Counted from the first letter of the stretch, positions 26,758 to 36,355 are shown. The stretch is DNA of 64,000 nucleotides from Flavobacterium cheongpyeongense (GCF_003202435.1 NZ_QJHK01000007.1:62001-126000), one strand, 5' to 3'. The notes: generated by a model from the letters alone, not told the origin. A program made the numbers and translations.

Positions 26758-27630
26758 TTAATTTTTTAATATTATTTCCCAATCCGCTATTCTTTTCTTT
26801 AATATCTCGATTGTACTCTTCTTTTTTCCCTTTTCGGCCAGCGCAAGTGCTTTTTTGGCGGCTTCGATCGCAGTGGTATAATCTTTTAATTCTGAAGCTA
26901 TTTTCTGTCTCAAATTTGGATAATAGAAATTTTCAGGATCAATTTTTTCTGCTTCTGAAAGCCATATTATTGCCTGTTTATAATCTCTATTGGTACTGTA
27001 ATAATAGTTAGCGGCCTGAAATAACAAAGTGGCATCCCTGCTTTTTCCTTTTATTACATGTTGGTCTATCAATGCTAATATACTCTCGTCCTCCTTACTC
27101 TTTATTGGTATTTTGACCATTGTATTTTCCCAAATTATTTTTAGAAATGCTTCTCCTTTGCTATTGATGTCATTTAATTCAACTGTAAATGTTTCATAAA
27201 AGCTGGGACTCTTTTCTAGAGGGACCTTGAAACGCATCACATCTTTTTTTTCATCATATCCAGTTTCCCCATGTAAAGTAGTATCTGTATTAACAATTAA
27301 AGTCCACTCGTTTATTGAAGGAATGGAAAATAGGGAATAGCTTCCTGCTTTCAATACATTGTTAGCAAATGAAATATCTTCGGAGGTTGTTATAACCGTA
27401 CAATCACTTGCACCAGTGCGCCAAAGTTTATCAAAAGGCACCAGCTCACCAAATATTTTCCTTCCTCTTACCAATGGCCTGCTGTATGCCACTTTTATTT
27501 TCGCGCTGCCTATTTCCTGCTCAAAGGATGCTGCAGGGCTGGCTGAGGTTAGTTTAATTTGTACTTTGTCTTGTGCTGACAGTAATACAGACTGCAAAAG
27601 CAGAAAGCTTATCAGTATTCTTTTTTTCAT
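26758..27630 (-). CDS. Exported DUF2911 protein with TPR-like C-terminus
   Basis: A 290-residue protein with a signal peptide (ending LLSAQDK). The DUF2911 domain occupies about residues 25-175 (KIKVAYSRPLVRGRKIFG, LVPFDKLWRTGASDCT). The C-terminal third is helical with a YYSTNRDYKQAIIWLSEAEK repeat, like TPR units. The function of DUF2911 is not known; it occurs in many Bacteroidetes envelope genes. Here it lies between DUF305 and the oxidase, so a role in copper handling is suggested by context only. Confidence 0.85.
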   Translation of the reverse strand: MKKRILISFLLLQSVLLSAQDKVQIKLTSASPAASFEQEIGSAKIKVAYSRPLVRGRKIFGELVPFDKLWRTGASDCTVITTSEDISFANNVLKAGSYSLFSIPSINEWTLIVNTDTTLHGETGYDEKKDVMRFKVPLEKSPSFYETFTVELNDINSKGEAFLKIIWENTMVKIPIKSKEDESILALIDQHVIKGKSRDATLLFQAANYYYSTNRDYKQAIIWLSEAEKIDPENFYYPNLRQKIASELKDYTTAIEAAKKALALAEKGKKKSTIEILKKRIADWEIILKN

Positions 27631-27661
27631 TTATTTATATTTTATAATGATTTCTTAATTT

Positions 27662-28162
27662 TTATTGCGCTTTATCTAATTCATTAAGTTTAGCTTTTAT
27701 TTGGTCAATTTCCGCCTGCTGGCTGGTAATAATGTTCTGAATCAATTCTTTTATTTCAGGATCAGTTACTGATGCCTCTTCTGCCATTAATATTGCTGCA
27801 GCATGGTGAGGTATCATTGATTTCAAAAATTGTTTATCTCCTACAGCAGTTTGCTGCCGGATACCCGTAAAAAAGGCAATCAATAAAATCAAGCCTGAAG
27901 CCAATAGGATATAATTTAATTTTTTGTTCTTATACATCCCACCCATAATTACAATTTCAATAATAAGCATAGGCATAGTCATCAATCCGGCCATATACAG
28001 TTGGTTGACATTAGGTATTACATTGGCAAAAACATCTACCATTGCATACATAAGCGCATACATCGCACCAAATGATAATACTATCATCAGTGCTAATTTC
28101 TTGTACATCACACTTTCTTCTGTTTTATGTTGATGTTTCTGTGCTGCATGTTTCATTTCCAT
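27662..28162 (-). CDS. DUF305 membrane protein
   Basis: A 166-residue protein with three hydrophobic helices (about 25-105) and a C-terminal DUF305 segment with MIPHHAAAILMAEEA, whose His pair is typical of this copper-associated ferritin-like family. Its start at 28162 gives the histidine-rich MEMKHAAQKHQHKTEE tail. It lies between copA and the DUF2911 gene and probably acts at the inner membrane in copper tolerance. Confidence 0.85.
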   Translation of the reverse strand: MEMKHAAQKHQHKTEESVMYKKLALMIVLSFGAMYALMYAMVDVFANVIPNVNQLYMAGLMTMPMLIIEIVIMGGMYKNKKLNYILLASGLILLIAFFTGIRQQTAVGDKQFLKSMIPHHAAAILMAEEASVTDPEIKELIQNIITSQQAEIDQIKAKLNELDKAQ

Positions 28163-28251
28163 ATTTATTTGATTTTAGTTGATTAGATGCTCATTATATC
28201 AGTCCAGATCAGTTTCAACCTATAAACTGTTTGTATTTAATTAACATGCTT

Positions 28252-30789
28252 CTAAAGCTTCAGACTTCGCAATCTCAAAGCGTTTACAATTACCGATACG
28301 GAACTGAAAGACATTGCCAAAGCAGCGATCATAGGCGATAATAATATTCCAAAAAACGGATATAAAACTCCAGCTGCAATTGGTACGCCAAGCACGTTAT
28401 AGAAAAAAGCAAAAAATAGATTTTGTTTGATATTTCTCATAACTGCATGACTTAGGTTTTTAGCTTTTACAATACCTTGTAAATCACCTTTGACCAAAGT
28501 TATTTTAGCACTCTCTATAGCGACGTCGGTTCCGGTTCCCATTGCAATTCCAATATTGGCCTGTGCCAATGCCGGAGCATCATTTATACCATCACCAGCC
28601 ATCGCTACAATTTTTCCTTCGGCCTGCAAGCGTTTAATTTCATTTAATTTATCTTCCGGTAAAAAACCAGCCTTGTACGATGACAGGCCTAATTCATCGG
28701 CAACTGCTTTGGCCGTATTGATATTGTCACCCGTAATCATGATGACTTCCACACCCTGTCTCATTAATTCTTTTATTGCATCTTTGCTGGACGTTTTGAT
28801 AGCATCTGTAATTGTCACAAATCCTGTCCCAATTCCATCAACGGCTATGTATGAAACTGTTTTTCCTAGTTTTTGTTCAGCACTAATTTCATTTTCTAAA
28901 TCATCTGAAATCTTTGCCTGTACATGCTCCATCAGTTTTTTGTTGCCTAATGCCACTTTTTTACCGGTGACTGTTCCGGTAACTCCTTTTCCTGTAACGG
29001 CTTCAAAATCGTTTACCCCGATTAAAGAAATTGATTTTCCTTTGGCATAATTCACTACAGCTTGCGCTAAGGGATGCTCGCTGTATTGATTCAGCGAAGC
29101 TATGGCCTGTAGCAAATCAACTTCGTTGTTATTGGCTGCATAAATTTTTTCTACTGATGGTTTCCCTTCCGTAATCGTTCCTGTTTTATCGGTAATTAAA
29201 ACGTTTACCTTATTCATGTGCTCCAGAGCTTCGGCATTTTTTATCAAAACCCCTGATTGCGCACCTTTTCCAACCCCGACCATTACTGACATAGGTGTTG
29301 CCAATCCTAAAGCACAAGGACACGCGATAATCAATACCGCAATGGCATTTATAAAACCATAGACCAATGCCGGTTCGGGTCCAAATTTTGCCCAGACTAA
29401 AAACGTAATTATCGATATAATCACAACAATTGGCACAAAGTATTTGGCTATGCTGTCAGCTAATTTTTGAATAGGTGCTCTAGAGCGTGAAGCGTCGCTG
29501 ACCATTTGTACTATTTGGGAAAGCAATGTCTCAGAACCTACTTTTTCTGCAATCATCACAAATGACTTGTTGCCATTAATTGTCCCGGCAATTACATTAT
29601 CGTCTTTCTTTTTGTCAACAGGAATTGGCTCACCTGTAATCATGGCTTCATCGATACTGCTTTCTCCGTCGGTTATTTTTCCGTCAACGGGAATTTTATC
29701 TCCAGGTTTTACCCGAAGTAAATCGCCTTCTTTGATGTCATGGATTGAGATTACTTTGTCTCCTCCGTCTATTACCAATGTGGCCTCAGTTGGCGCTAGT
29801 TTCAGCAGTTCTTTTATGGCGCTGCTAGTTTGGCTGTGCGCCCGGGCCTCCAATAATTGTCCCAACAAAACTAAAGTAAGGATAACGGTAGTAGCCTCAA
29901 AATAAAGAAGGACTGTGCCGTGGTCTGTTTTGAATTCACTTGGGAAAATGTCAGGAAAAAACATACCGACTAAACTAAATAAAAATGCTACTCCCGTGCC
30001 AATTCCGATAAGGGTAAACATATTGAGATTCCAGGTAATGATTGATTTCCATGCTCGTACAAAAAATATCCAACAGGCATAAAAAACAACCGGAAGAGAT
30101 AAAATAAGCTGTACCCAATTCCATTTAGCGGCATCCATTAACCCGAGTAAAGGATTGTTGTGTGCCATTTCTATCATGGCAATAACGAAAATGGGTACCG
30201 TAAACAGTACTGCTATTTTCATTTTCTTTACCAAATCCTTATATGTCTTTTGATCTTCGCTTTCGCTTGGTTCCATAGCCACCAAATCCATCCCGCAAAT
30301 AGGACATGAACCTGGAGTTTCACTGATTACTTCTGGATGCATCGGGCAGGTATATAAAGTTTTGCTGAGTGTTAGTTCAGGTGCCTTCACCAGATCCATT
30401 CCACACACAGGGCAATCCCCTGCGTTGTCATATACCTTATCGCCTTCACAATGCATTGGACAATAAAACTTTCCCTGTGCATTTTTTGGTATCCCGGTCT
30501 CATTTTTATGATCCCCCGAATGCATGGAGCAGCATGACTTTGCAGAGGCTTCACTAGTTGCCGCTTGCTCTGTTATCTTACCGTTATTCATTTCTATGGT
30601 GTATTTCCCAACTGCTGTCAATGCTTCCTGCAGCCGCACTTCTGGAATGTGCTTTTCCATAGTAATCGTTGCCACTGGAGGCTGTAATGTTACAATAGCC
30701 TGAACACCGTCAATGGCATTTAATGCTTTTTCGACTTTAGAGCGACAGCCATCGCAAGTCATACCGGTAATGCTGTAAGTATGTATCAT
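28252..30789 (-). CDS. copA: Copper-translocating P-type ATPase with HMA and two heavy-metal-binding domains
   Basis: An 845-residue P1B-type ATPase. It has an HMA domain (residues 1-66, GMTCDGC), two Cys-rich heavy-metal-binding modules (about 108-133 and 146-171, each C-P-M-H ... C-P-x-C-G-M), eight membrane helices with the transport motif CPC in ACPCALG, the phosphorylation loop DKTGT and the HP motif in SEHPLAQA. The CPC motif and domain order indicate Cu(I) export to the periplasm. It is 89 nt upstream of DUF305 and 49 nt downstream of the haem-binding gene. No dedicated CueR/CopY-type regulator is seen nearby. Confidence 0.95.
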   Translation of the reverse strand: MIHTYSITGMTCDGCRSKVEKALNAIDGVQAIVTLQPPVATITMEKHIPEVRLQEALTAVGKYTIEMNNGKITEQAATSEASAKSCCSMHSGDHKNETGIPKNAQGKFYCPMHCEGDKVYDNAGDCPVCGMDLVKAPELTLSKTLYTCPMHPEVISETPGSCPICGMDLVAMEPSESEDQKTYKDLVKKMKIAVLFTVPIFVIAMIEMAHNNPLLGLMDAAKWNWVQLILSLPVVFYACWIFFVRAWKSIITWNLNMFTLIGIGTGVAFLFSLVGMFFPDIFPSEFKTDHGTVLLYFEATTVILTLVLLGQLLEARAHSQTSSAIKELLKLAPTEATLVIDGGDKVISIHDIKEGDLLRVKPGDKIPVDGKITDGESSIDEAMITGEPIPVDKKKDDNVIAGTINGNKSFVMIAEKVGSETLLSQIVQMVSDASRSRAPIQKLADSIAKYFVPIVVIISIITFLVWAKFGPEPALVYGFINAIAVLIIACPCALGLATPMSVMVGVGKGAQSGVLIKNAEALEHMNKVNVLITDKTGTITEGKPSVEKIYAANNNEVDLLQAIASLNQYSEHPLAQAVVNYAKGKSISLIGVNDFEAVTGKGVTGTVTGKKVALGNKKLMEHVQAKISDDLENEISAEQKLGKTVSYIAVDGIGTGFVTITDAIKTSSKDAIKELMRQGVEVIMITGDNINTAKAVADELGLSSYKAGFLPEDKLNEIKRLQAEGKIVAMAGDGINDAPALAQANIGIAMGTGTDVAIESAKITLVKGDLQGIVKAKNLSHAVMRNIKQNLFFAFFYNVLGVPIAAGVLYPFFGILLSPMIAALAMSFSSVSVIVNALRLRSLKL

Positions 30790-30838
30790 ATTTATTTCTT
30801 TAGTAAAATAGTATTATATGAATTATTTTTTTTTCTTT

Positions 30839-31309
30839 TCAATAATCGGCCGCGAGACTATCCGTTGTTTTCTCGATCCATTTAATAACTTGCTGCTTTT
30901 TATTATCCGATAGGATTGCATTTCGATGAATGAATGTATAAGAAGCCAATGGCATCTCATCAGACTTAATTTGTTTTACAATTCTGTCTAGCTTATTTTT
31001 TTGCTTGCGATTTCCATAATCTCCCCACTGGTCGAAATTCAAATTTTCTTTGCCTTCTTTGATATGGCCTTCCATAAAATAACGAGCAGGTTGAAGGTAC
31101 GAATAAATAGGGTAATTCGTATTATTGCTGTGACAGTCATAACACGAAGTTCTAAGGATAGTTTCTATAGGTTTTGGAACATGATAAACCTTGGTAAAAT
31201 TTACAGTTTTAGCCTGCTCATAACTTTCGTTGCGGGCAGGCTGATATAACTGTATCAGCAAAAAAACGAGTAATCCGATAAGAACTGATTTTTTGGCTGT
31301 ACTTTTCAT
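30839..31309 (-). CDS. Haem-binding domain protein (single CxxCH)
   Basis: A 156-residue protein with an N-terminal hydrophobic anchor (VLIGLLVFLLIQLY) and the domain that contains one haem-attachment motif CYDCH (about residue 57) and the NNTNYPIYSYLQPA segment, as in the haem-binding domain family of Bacteroidetes. It should be a periplasmic mono-haem c-type cytochrome. Its ATG follows immediately on the stop of the next gene (31310), so the two are coupled. Confidence 0.85.
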   Translation of the reverse strand: MKSTAKKSVLIGLLVFLLIQLYQPARNESYEQAKTVNFTKVYHVPKPIETILRTSCYDCHSNNTNYPIYSYLQPARYFMEGHIKEGKENLNFDQWGDYGNRKQKNKLDRIVKQIKSDEMPLASYTFIHRNAILSDNKKQQVIKWIEKTTDSLAADY

Positions 31310-32014
31310 CTACAGTGTTTTTTTTACAGAACCGCAAGTAAGCATATCAGAACCATAATATGGATTTTTGATCTCTTTGATTTCACTGATCCAGATAGCA
31401 CCCTTTCCTTCGTCAGCCATCGGACAATAATCCTGATATAACGTTTGACTAGTTTTGAATGTTTTTAGCAAATCGTTAATGTCATTGCTTAACATTACAA
31501 AATGCTCCCTTTGGTGTGCAATTTTACCTGCATTGGCGCCAATATGTTCAGCATGCTCTTTAGCGTCATCAGCAATGTCCAGATATTCTTTTTTCAATTT
31601 TACATCCATGGATCCCGGATCGATTGTATTGAAAGCTGCATATAATTTTTTACCTGCCTTGGATGCCAGATTAGCATCATCTTTTGTCAACGCATTCTTT
31701 AAAGCCAAATAATCCACCACAATAGCATCAATTGAAAATCCTGATTTAGCCGTTTTAGTGCCTGCTTTAGCTGTTAAAGAATCTTTATCGGTTTGAGTTG
31801 CTGCTGCTGGTTTTACCGGTTCTGTTAGTTCCATTCCGCATTTAGAACATTTTTCACCTTTTTTTCCTGTTACTTCAGGATGCATAGAACATGCGTATGA
31901 TTGTGATGCTGTTTCTTTAGGCTCTGGAGTATTGCTTACTGCTTCTTTATTTTTTTGATTACAAGACACTAGTAGTAATGCAGCTGCTGCTGTAGAGAGA
32001 ATGATATTTTTCAT
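31310..32014 (-). CDS. DUF3347 lipoprotein with heavy-metal-binding domain
   Basis: A 234-residue lipoprotein (lipobox LLVSC near residue 18). The mature part begins with a heavy-metal-binding module (YACSMHPE ... CSKCGMEL, about 40-66) and continues with DUF3347 (about 95-230), which ends in the YYGSDMLTCGSV motif. DUF3347 is found with copper and RND systems and probably binds metal in the periplasm. It is directly followed by the haem-binding gene and preceded by a paralogue 24 nt upstream. Confidence 0.85.
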   Translation of the reverse strand: MKNIILSTAAAALLLVSCNQKNKEAVSNTPEPKETASQSYACSMHPEVTGKKGEKCSKCGMELTEPVKPAAATQTDKDSLTAKAGTKTAKSGFSIDAIVVDYLALKNALTKDDANLASKAGKKLYAAFNTIDPGSMDVKLKKEYLDIADDAKEHAEHIGANAGKIAHQREHFVMLSNDINDLLKTFKTSQTLYQDYCPMADEGKGAIWISEIKEIKNPYYGSDMLTCGSVKKTL

Positions 32015-32038
32015 GTTTTTTATTTTTTGTTTAAAATA

Positions 32039-32878
32039 TTATTTTTTTATGGTTTCAACCGTCTTGCCACATGTCATCATTTGAGTGCCGTAGTAAGGGT
32101 TTTTAACTGAATTCTGTTTGCTTAACCAATTGGCATCTTGCATTGGGCAATATTGATAGTAAATCGGTTGCGCTGGTTTTGAAGCTTTTATCAATTCGTA
32201 CATGTTTTTAGACAATGATTTAAAAGATTCCCTTTGCTTTTTAATATCTTGGGTTTCAGAAATACTCTTGGAATCTGCTGATAAACCCTTCAACACTTTC
32301 ATCCAGACCATATGCTCGTCCATTTGCAAGGTTTCCATTTTAACAGAAGAAATAACCGTCGCTAATTCTTTTGCGCCTGCAGCGGCGGATTTAACGTCTG
32401 TATTGACCAAAGCATCTTTGAGTATAAAATAAGAATCATATACAGACTGTAATTGATTCGTTTCCTGATTCTGGACCATACCGGCATGATTATCTGCTAC
32501 CATCTTAGATTTAGGTTCTTGTTTAATTACTGTTTTTGCTTCTCTTTTATATTGACAGCATTCCAGCAATTTAGAGTACGCCATATCAGGGGCAAGAAAG
32601 TACTGATTGTCATACCCGGCCAATGCAACACGTTTTAGAATCTCATCAGTATTTGTCTTTTGGGCATCATAAGTAATGACAGCCATTTTAGTGTCTTTAT
32701 CCCATTCGACATTGGCCACATCTCTTATATTTCCAGCCTTTTTAATAGTAGCTTTGCACATTTCACAATTCCCAAATATTTTTACTGTTTCAGTAGTTGG
32801 GTTTTTAATTTGTGCGCTGAATCCAGCGATTGATAACAATAGAGTTATTGCCATCATCAATTTTTTTAATGAATACAT
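32039..32878 (-). CDS. Exported HMA-DUF3347 protein
   Basis: A 279-residue exported protein with a signal peptide (ending FSAQIKN), an HMA-like domain with the pair CEMC (ETVKIFGNCEMCKATIKKAG) and a C-terminal DUF3347 (QYCPMQDANWLSK ... YYGTQMMTCGK). It is a paralogue of the next gene, with HMA in place of the Cys-rich module. The ATG at 32878 fits the signal peptide; an in-frame ATG at 32926 would add a non-signal tail. It is the first gene of the copper operon; no clear -7 box was found upstream. Confidence 0.85.
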   Translation of the reverse strand: MYSLKKLMMAITLLLSIAGFSAQIKNPTTETVKIFGNCEMCKATIKKAGNIRDVANVEWDKDTKMAVITYDAQKTNTDEILKRVALAGYDNQYFLAPDMAYSKLLECCQYKREAKTVIKQEPKSKMVADNHAGMVQNQETNQLQSVYDSYFILKDALVNTDVKSAAAGAKELATVISSVKMETLQMDEHMVWMKVLKGLSADSKSISETQDIKKQRESFKSLSKNMYELIKASKPAQPIYYQYCPMQDANWLSKQNSVKNPYYGTQMMTCGKTVETIKK

Positions 32879-33032
32879 TTTGTGTGTTTTTAAATGAAAT
32901 CGGTTATCAAATGAACAAAACAGCAAACTAGTAGAAAGCAGCAGCGATCGTCATTATATGAACCGAAAAAAAATGAATTGATTTGAGCAAAATGCTCATA
33001 ATTAGACATACCTATCGCTGTCTATTTTAGAA

Positions 33033-33401
33033 TCAGCCTATTTTAGGGATAAGCCAAAGTGAAGAGAAACCGGAGGAAATAAAGGTTTCTGAACTGTAAA
33101 ATTTTTGTTTCTCGTTTGAAAAAACATAGCGATTGAATTTTAAAGAAACAGCAAAAAAAGCTGAAAAACCACTACAAGATGCGGCGCAAATACATTTAGA
33201 ATGCTTGCATTTTCCACCACAGGAATTATGCCTTTTATTTTTGGATTCACTACTGCTTTCGCAACAATCTTTTTTTTCTGTTTTGGAGGACATTTCTGTC
33301 TTAGAAGAATGTTTTTCTGATTTATTTCCACACGCAAAAACATGACTTGGCATCAGGTAGAAACCAAGCAATAAAATGAATATGATGTGAAAATTTTTCA
33401 T
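33033..33401 (-). CDS. Cys-rich exported protein related to DUF6660
   Basis: A 122-residue protein with a signal peptide (MKNFHIIFILLLGFYLMPSHVFA), a Lys/Ser/Cys-rich middle with CCESSSE and CGGKCKHSKC and CICAASC, and a C-terminus LWLIPKIG that parallels the WQPPxI tail of the two other Cys-rich proteins in this window. It probably binds copper in the periplasm. It is the first gene upstream of the copper operon on the same strand, with its own promoter at 33422-33454. The ATG at 33401 is chosen because it gives the signal peptide. Confidence 0.7.
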   Translation of the reverse strand: MKNFHIIFILLLGFYLMPSHVFACGNKSEKHSSKTEMSSKTEKKDCCESSSESKNKRHNSCGGKCKHSKCICAASCSGFSAFFAVSLKFNRYVFSNEKQKFYSSETFISSGFSSLWLIPKIG

Positions 33402-33421
33402 CTTTTGAAATACATATAAAA

Positions 33422-33454
33422 CAAAATTAAACAAATTATGTTTATTATTACCAA
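33422..33454 (-). promoter_or_regulatory. Promoter of the Cys-rich gene
   Basis: On the minus strand TAATTTTG (33429-33422) matches the -7 consensus, and TTG (33454-33452) lies 22 nt upstream as -33. The same TAATTTTG box stands upstream of the DUF6660 gene at 44864. Transcription would start just upstream of the ATG at 33401. Confidence 0.5.
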
Positions 33455-33567
33455 TAGCAAGTTAAAATAATAATATAAAACAATACGCGCTGTTTAGCTG
33501 CAGGAAAGGGAAATGTATTAATTTAGATTAAACCGATCCTTAAATTTAACTGAAAACTAAATAGACA

Positions 33568-33978
33568 ATGATCAAAATCAAAAAATTACCGGCACTGCTG
33601 GTGCTGTCGCTTTTAATGTCCTGCACTTCAAAATACAAATACCACAAGATGGTGCAAACAGACTATAACCTGAATCCATTTAGGGCCAGTGATATTATCA
33701 GATCAGATACCACAGCAGGCAATTATATTGAGACCGAAAAGAAAGAAAGCCTATTTATATTTGAGGACAATAGTGATTTCATCTTTAAAGTTTCAAAAAA
33801 TCCCCCTCAAATAGACATTGTGGACAGGGAAGGCGTAAATTCAAGATTTGTAGCAGAAAGGGGTTTTGAAATTACCAGCAAAAAAGCGGGGGACACTTTA
33901 ATTGTGCGCTTTTTCCCAACCAAATCAACCCCAGACAACGTATTGAAATTTGGGGTTGAATATAAATTTTTCAAATAA
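33568..33978 (+). CDS. Small lipoprotein of unknown function
   Basis: A 136-residue protein with a lipoprotein signal (LLMSC, Cys19) and a beta-rich body. I do not recognise a family. It is the only plus-strand gene here and is divergent from the copper block and convergent with the HEPN-type gene; no promoter was identified in the 130 nt upstream. The nearby sequence offers no clue to its function. Confidence 0.65.
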   Translation: MIKIKKLPALLVLSLLMSCTSKYKYHKMVQTDYNLNPFRASDIIRSDTTAGNYIETEKKESLFIFEDNSDFIFKVSKNPPQIDIVDREGVNSRFVAERGFEITSKKAGDTLIVRFFPTKSTPDNVLKFGVEYKFFK

Positions 33979-34012
33979 GACAATTGTTCGGGATAGGGAG
34001 AATTAAATGTGT

Positions 34013-35401
34013 TTATTCACTAATTATCCTCAGCAAAATATCAAATATCATCACCTTCATCTCCTTATTGTAAATCGTAATATCCTCCTGGGGAATACTT
34101 CCATGATAAATAATGTTTCTAATACGTATGAGGTCTGTTAGTTCAATTTCATATTTACCAGGATCCAAACCTAAATACAAAATAAAATTCTCAAACTGGT
34201 CTATCAGTCCCGTTTTTTTTATAAAACTCACCTTGAGGTTTGCTTTGGAATCAAACTCCCCCTGATCTGGCTCTTTTACTATTTCGCCAATTTCCTTAAT
34301 TTTATTTTTAATGAACTCATTTGTGCGTTTTACGCCCTTTGTAAATTCAAATTCTTCCTTAATTATGAAAAGAGTATCTCCAAAAGGATTTTCTAAAAAA
34401 TAGTTCCTGAATTTTTCTATAATATTATACAGGATCATAAATACAGAGATATCATCTAAATTTTTGACTCTTATTAAACGCGGAACTGCCTGCCTGACAA
34501 GCACCTTATAGATTTGGTATTTTTCAAAATTCACGGACTGCGCAAACTCATACAATGTTGGATACATATCCTTTAAAAAATAGGCCTCAGCATAATCCGG
34601 ATTTTCACTCGTGAATCTGAAGACCTCTCTGGTTTTATAATTCTCCAGATCATTGATACGAATTGCGGCGCTAAAAAAATCAATGTTTTTTTCCCAGTAC
34701 AATGACATCAGCAGGCATAAGTCCTCCCCCAGTTTCAGCAGTTCGGTGTCTTTTAGAGTTTCACTCTGATCAGTCAATGTCAGGTAGGCATCCCTGGTAA
34801 TCTGAAAATCCTTAACTGATGGAATAGATTTATAGGAATGATTAAAATTGAGGATAAAATCGATCGGACCAAACTTTGTCATCCTATTGTCATTGCGCTC
34901 TATAAACTTATCATCACCTTCATAATTCCCCAGCATCCCATATTGTACATACTGGTCCAGATGCAGAAAAATGTTTTCGTTCATTTTAAATCGCGCATCA
35001 CCAGCGTATCTCCCATTTAGGATAAGTTCGAGATTATCTATAACAAGCATCAGGGTTTTCTTATCATGGTCCCAATAGTGCGTATCCTTGATCTCAATTA
35101 AAGAACTTCCTGAAAAATCAAGGATATCAGGATGCACCCAGGCGTGCTGAGAACTTACCGGCTGTATTACCTCAAGAATATTAACCTTTGAAGTGTATAG
35201 AAAATTAAGCTTCTCATATAAAAAATCAGCTTGCTTATAATAGATTAGCAATTGCAGATGTTCCGGTTTTCTCTCATTGTATACTAGCCTGGCATCGTAC
35301 TGGACATTCTGGATATCACCTTCAATTATCTCGCCTAAAAGTGCCTGATGCCCTGCCAGGTGCAGGCTTATCGGAATGTCCCTCTGAAAATATTCTTTCA
35401 T
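34013..35401 (-). CDS. HEPN-domain protein with ApeA-like architecture (possible defence gene)
   Basis: A 462-residue soluble protein. The N-terminal 250 residues are beta-rich and lack a recognisable motif; the C-terminal half is helical. Near the end RNIIYH (Arg428, His433) fits the R-x4-6-H motif of HEPN RNases. The layout, a long N-terminal sensor-like domain plus C-terminal HEPN, recalls ApeA-type abortive-infection proteins. It is a lone gene inside metal cargo. If the HEPN reading is right, it may act as an RNase on infection; this is inference. It has no clear promoter upstream. Confidence 0.55.
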   Translation of the reverse strand: MKEYFQRDIPISLHLAGHQALLGEIIEGDIQNVQYDARLVYNERKPEHLQLLIYYKQADFLYEKLNFLYTSKVNILEVIQPVSSQHAWVHPDILDFSGSSLIEIKDTHYWDHDKKTLMLVIDNLELILNGRYAGDARFKMNENIFLHLDQYVQYGMLGNYEGDDKFIERNDNRMTKFGPIDFILNFNHSYKSIPSVKDFQITRDAYLTLTDQSETLKDTELLKLGEDLCLLMSLYWEKNIDFFSAAIRINDLENYKTREVFRFTSENPDYAEAYFLKDMYPTLYEFAQSVNFEKYQIYKVLVRQAVPRLIRVKNLDDISVFMILYNIIEKFRNYFLENPFGDTLFIIKEEFEFTKGVKRTNEFIKNKIKEIGEIVKEPDQGEFDSKANLKVSFIKKTGLIDQFENFILYLGLDPGKYEIELTDLIRIRNIIYHGSIPQEDITIYNKEMKVMIFDILLRIISE

Positions 35402-35741
35402 TACTTTACAATTAAATTACCACATGTAAATATATTATATTCAAGAGTATTCCTTACAAATAAACGGCCTGTTATTTCTATAGAAAAAGCTGATGCGCGG
35501 ATAATGCCAGAGATAAGTTCAATTTTATATTTAATGGCAGCAACAGAAAATCAAAGCCAAAATGCCCCACGCAAAGCCTCAAATCTGCACTGCTCTATAT
35601 ACGTCCTAATTTTACACGCACATAAAACTGATCAACCGATTTACTTTATCAATCAATAAAACCTCAGCTTGCTTATCAAATACTATTGAATGAGTATCCC
35701 AGAAAGCTATTAATATGGTTTAATGATTTAGAGGTGATGCA
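35402..35741. other. Gene-free stretch
   Basis: I see no gene, no strong hairpin and no promoter match in these 340 nt. The last part carries the leader and the ribosome-binding-like TAGAGGTGATGCA before the ATG at 35742. Confidence 0.7.
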
Positions 35742-36065
35742 ATGTTGATCAATAAAAAAATATTGAAACAGCATAAGGCAATTGAAAAATGTCAAATTAA
35801 AAATGACCAGATTATGAGCGAGCAGATAACAAAAGACGATTTAAGACAGTTTGCCCAAATGATTATTAATGAAATCAGAAGTGATCGCAAAAAACACGAG
35901 GAGTTCTGTGCGGACTGGATTAAAAGCAGTGCAGTGAAAAAGTTTTTGAGTATTTCTTCGGCCTCTCTTCAAAGCCTGCGCATCACGGGAAAAGTGCGAT
36001 GCAGAAAAATACTCGGTTCATATTACTACAGCAAAAATGATTTGACAGAGCTTTTTAAAGATTAA
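35742..36065 (+). CDS. Helix-turn-helix protein of mobile-element type
   Basis: A 107-residue protein whose C-terminal half has an HTH_17-like segment (WIKSSAVKKFLSISSASLQSL ends near residue 78, then KVRCRKILGSYYYSKNDL). Such small proteins are common beside integrases and mobilisation genes in Bacteroidetes and bind DNA as excisionase- or repressor-like factors. The start is preceded by a GAGGTGA Shine-Dalgarno-like tract, unusual in this phylum. The next gene begins 5 nt after its stop. Confidence 0.75.
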   Translation: MLINKKILKQHKAIEKCQIKNDQIMSEQITKDDLRQFAQMIINEIRSDRKKHEEFCADWIKSSAVKKFLSISSASLQSLRITGKVRCRKILGSYYYSKNDLTELFKD

Positions 36066-36070
36066 GCTGT

Positions 36071-36355
36071 ATGGAAATGCAAGCACTACTAAAATACTTA
36101 AAGCTCTTTGAAAAAGATAACCGATTAAATGTATGGCATTTCTCATTACTGAGCGCTGTTTTATATTTGGGTTACCGGCAAAACCAAAGCAAAATTATAA
36201 AAGTAAGCAGAAGCAGAATAATGTCACTATCCCATATAAAAACCTTGCCCACTTACCATAAATACTTTAAAGAGCTGCAGACAATGGGCTATATTAAATA
36301 CACGCCATCTTATCACCCCGGATATCAAAGCGAAGTTGAATTATTGTTCAATTAA
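36071..36355 (+). CDS. Small winged-helix-type protein, partner of the HTH gene
   Basis: A 94-residue protein that reads as a winged-helix fold: helices around KLFEKDNRLNVWHFSLLSAV and ISRSRIMSLSHIKTLPTYHKYFKELQTMGYI, here split around residue 50. It belongs to a recurrent small protein found after HTH genes in Bacteroidetes elements. It probably binds DNA. Function is unknown. It shares a transcript with the HTH gene. Confidence 0.65.
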   Translation: MEMQALLKYLKLFEKDNRLNVWHFSLLSAVLYLGYRQNQSKIIKVSRSRIMSLSHIKTLPTYHKYFKELQTMGYIKYTPSYHPGYQSEVELLFN

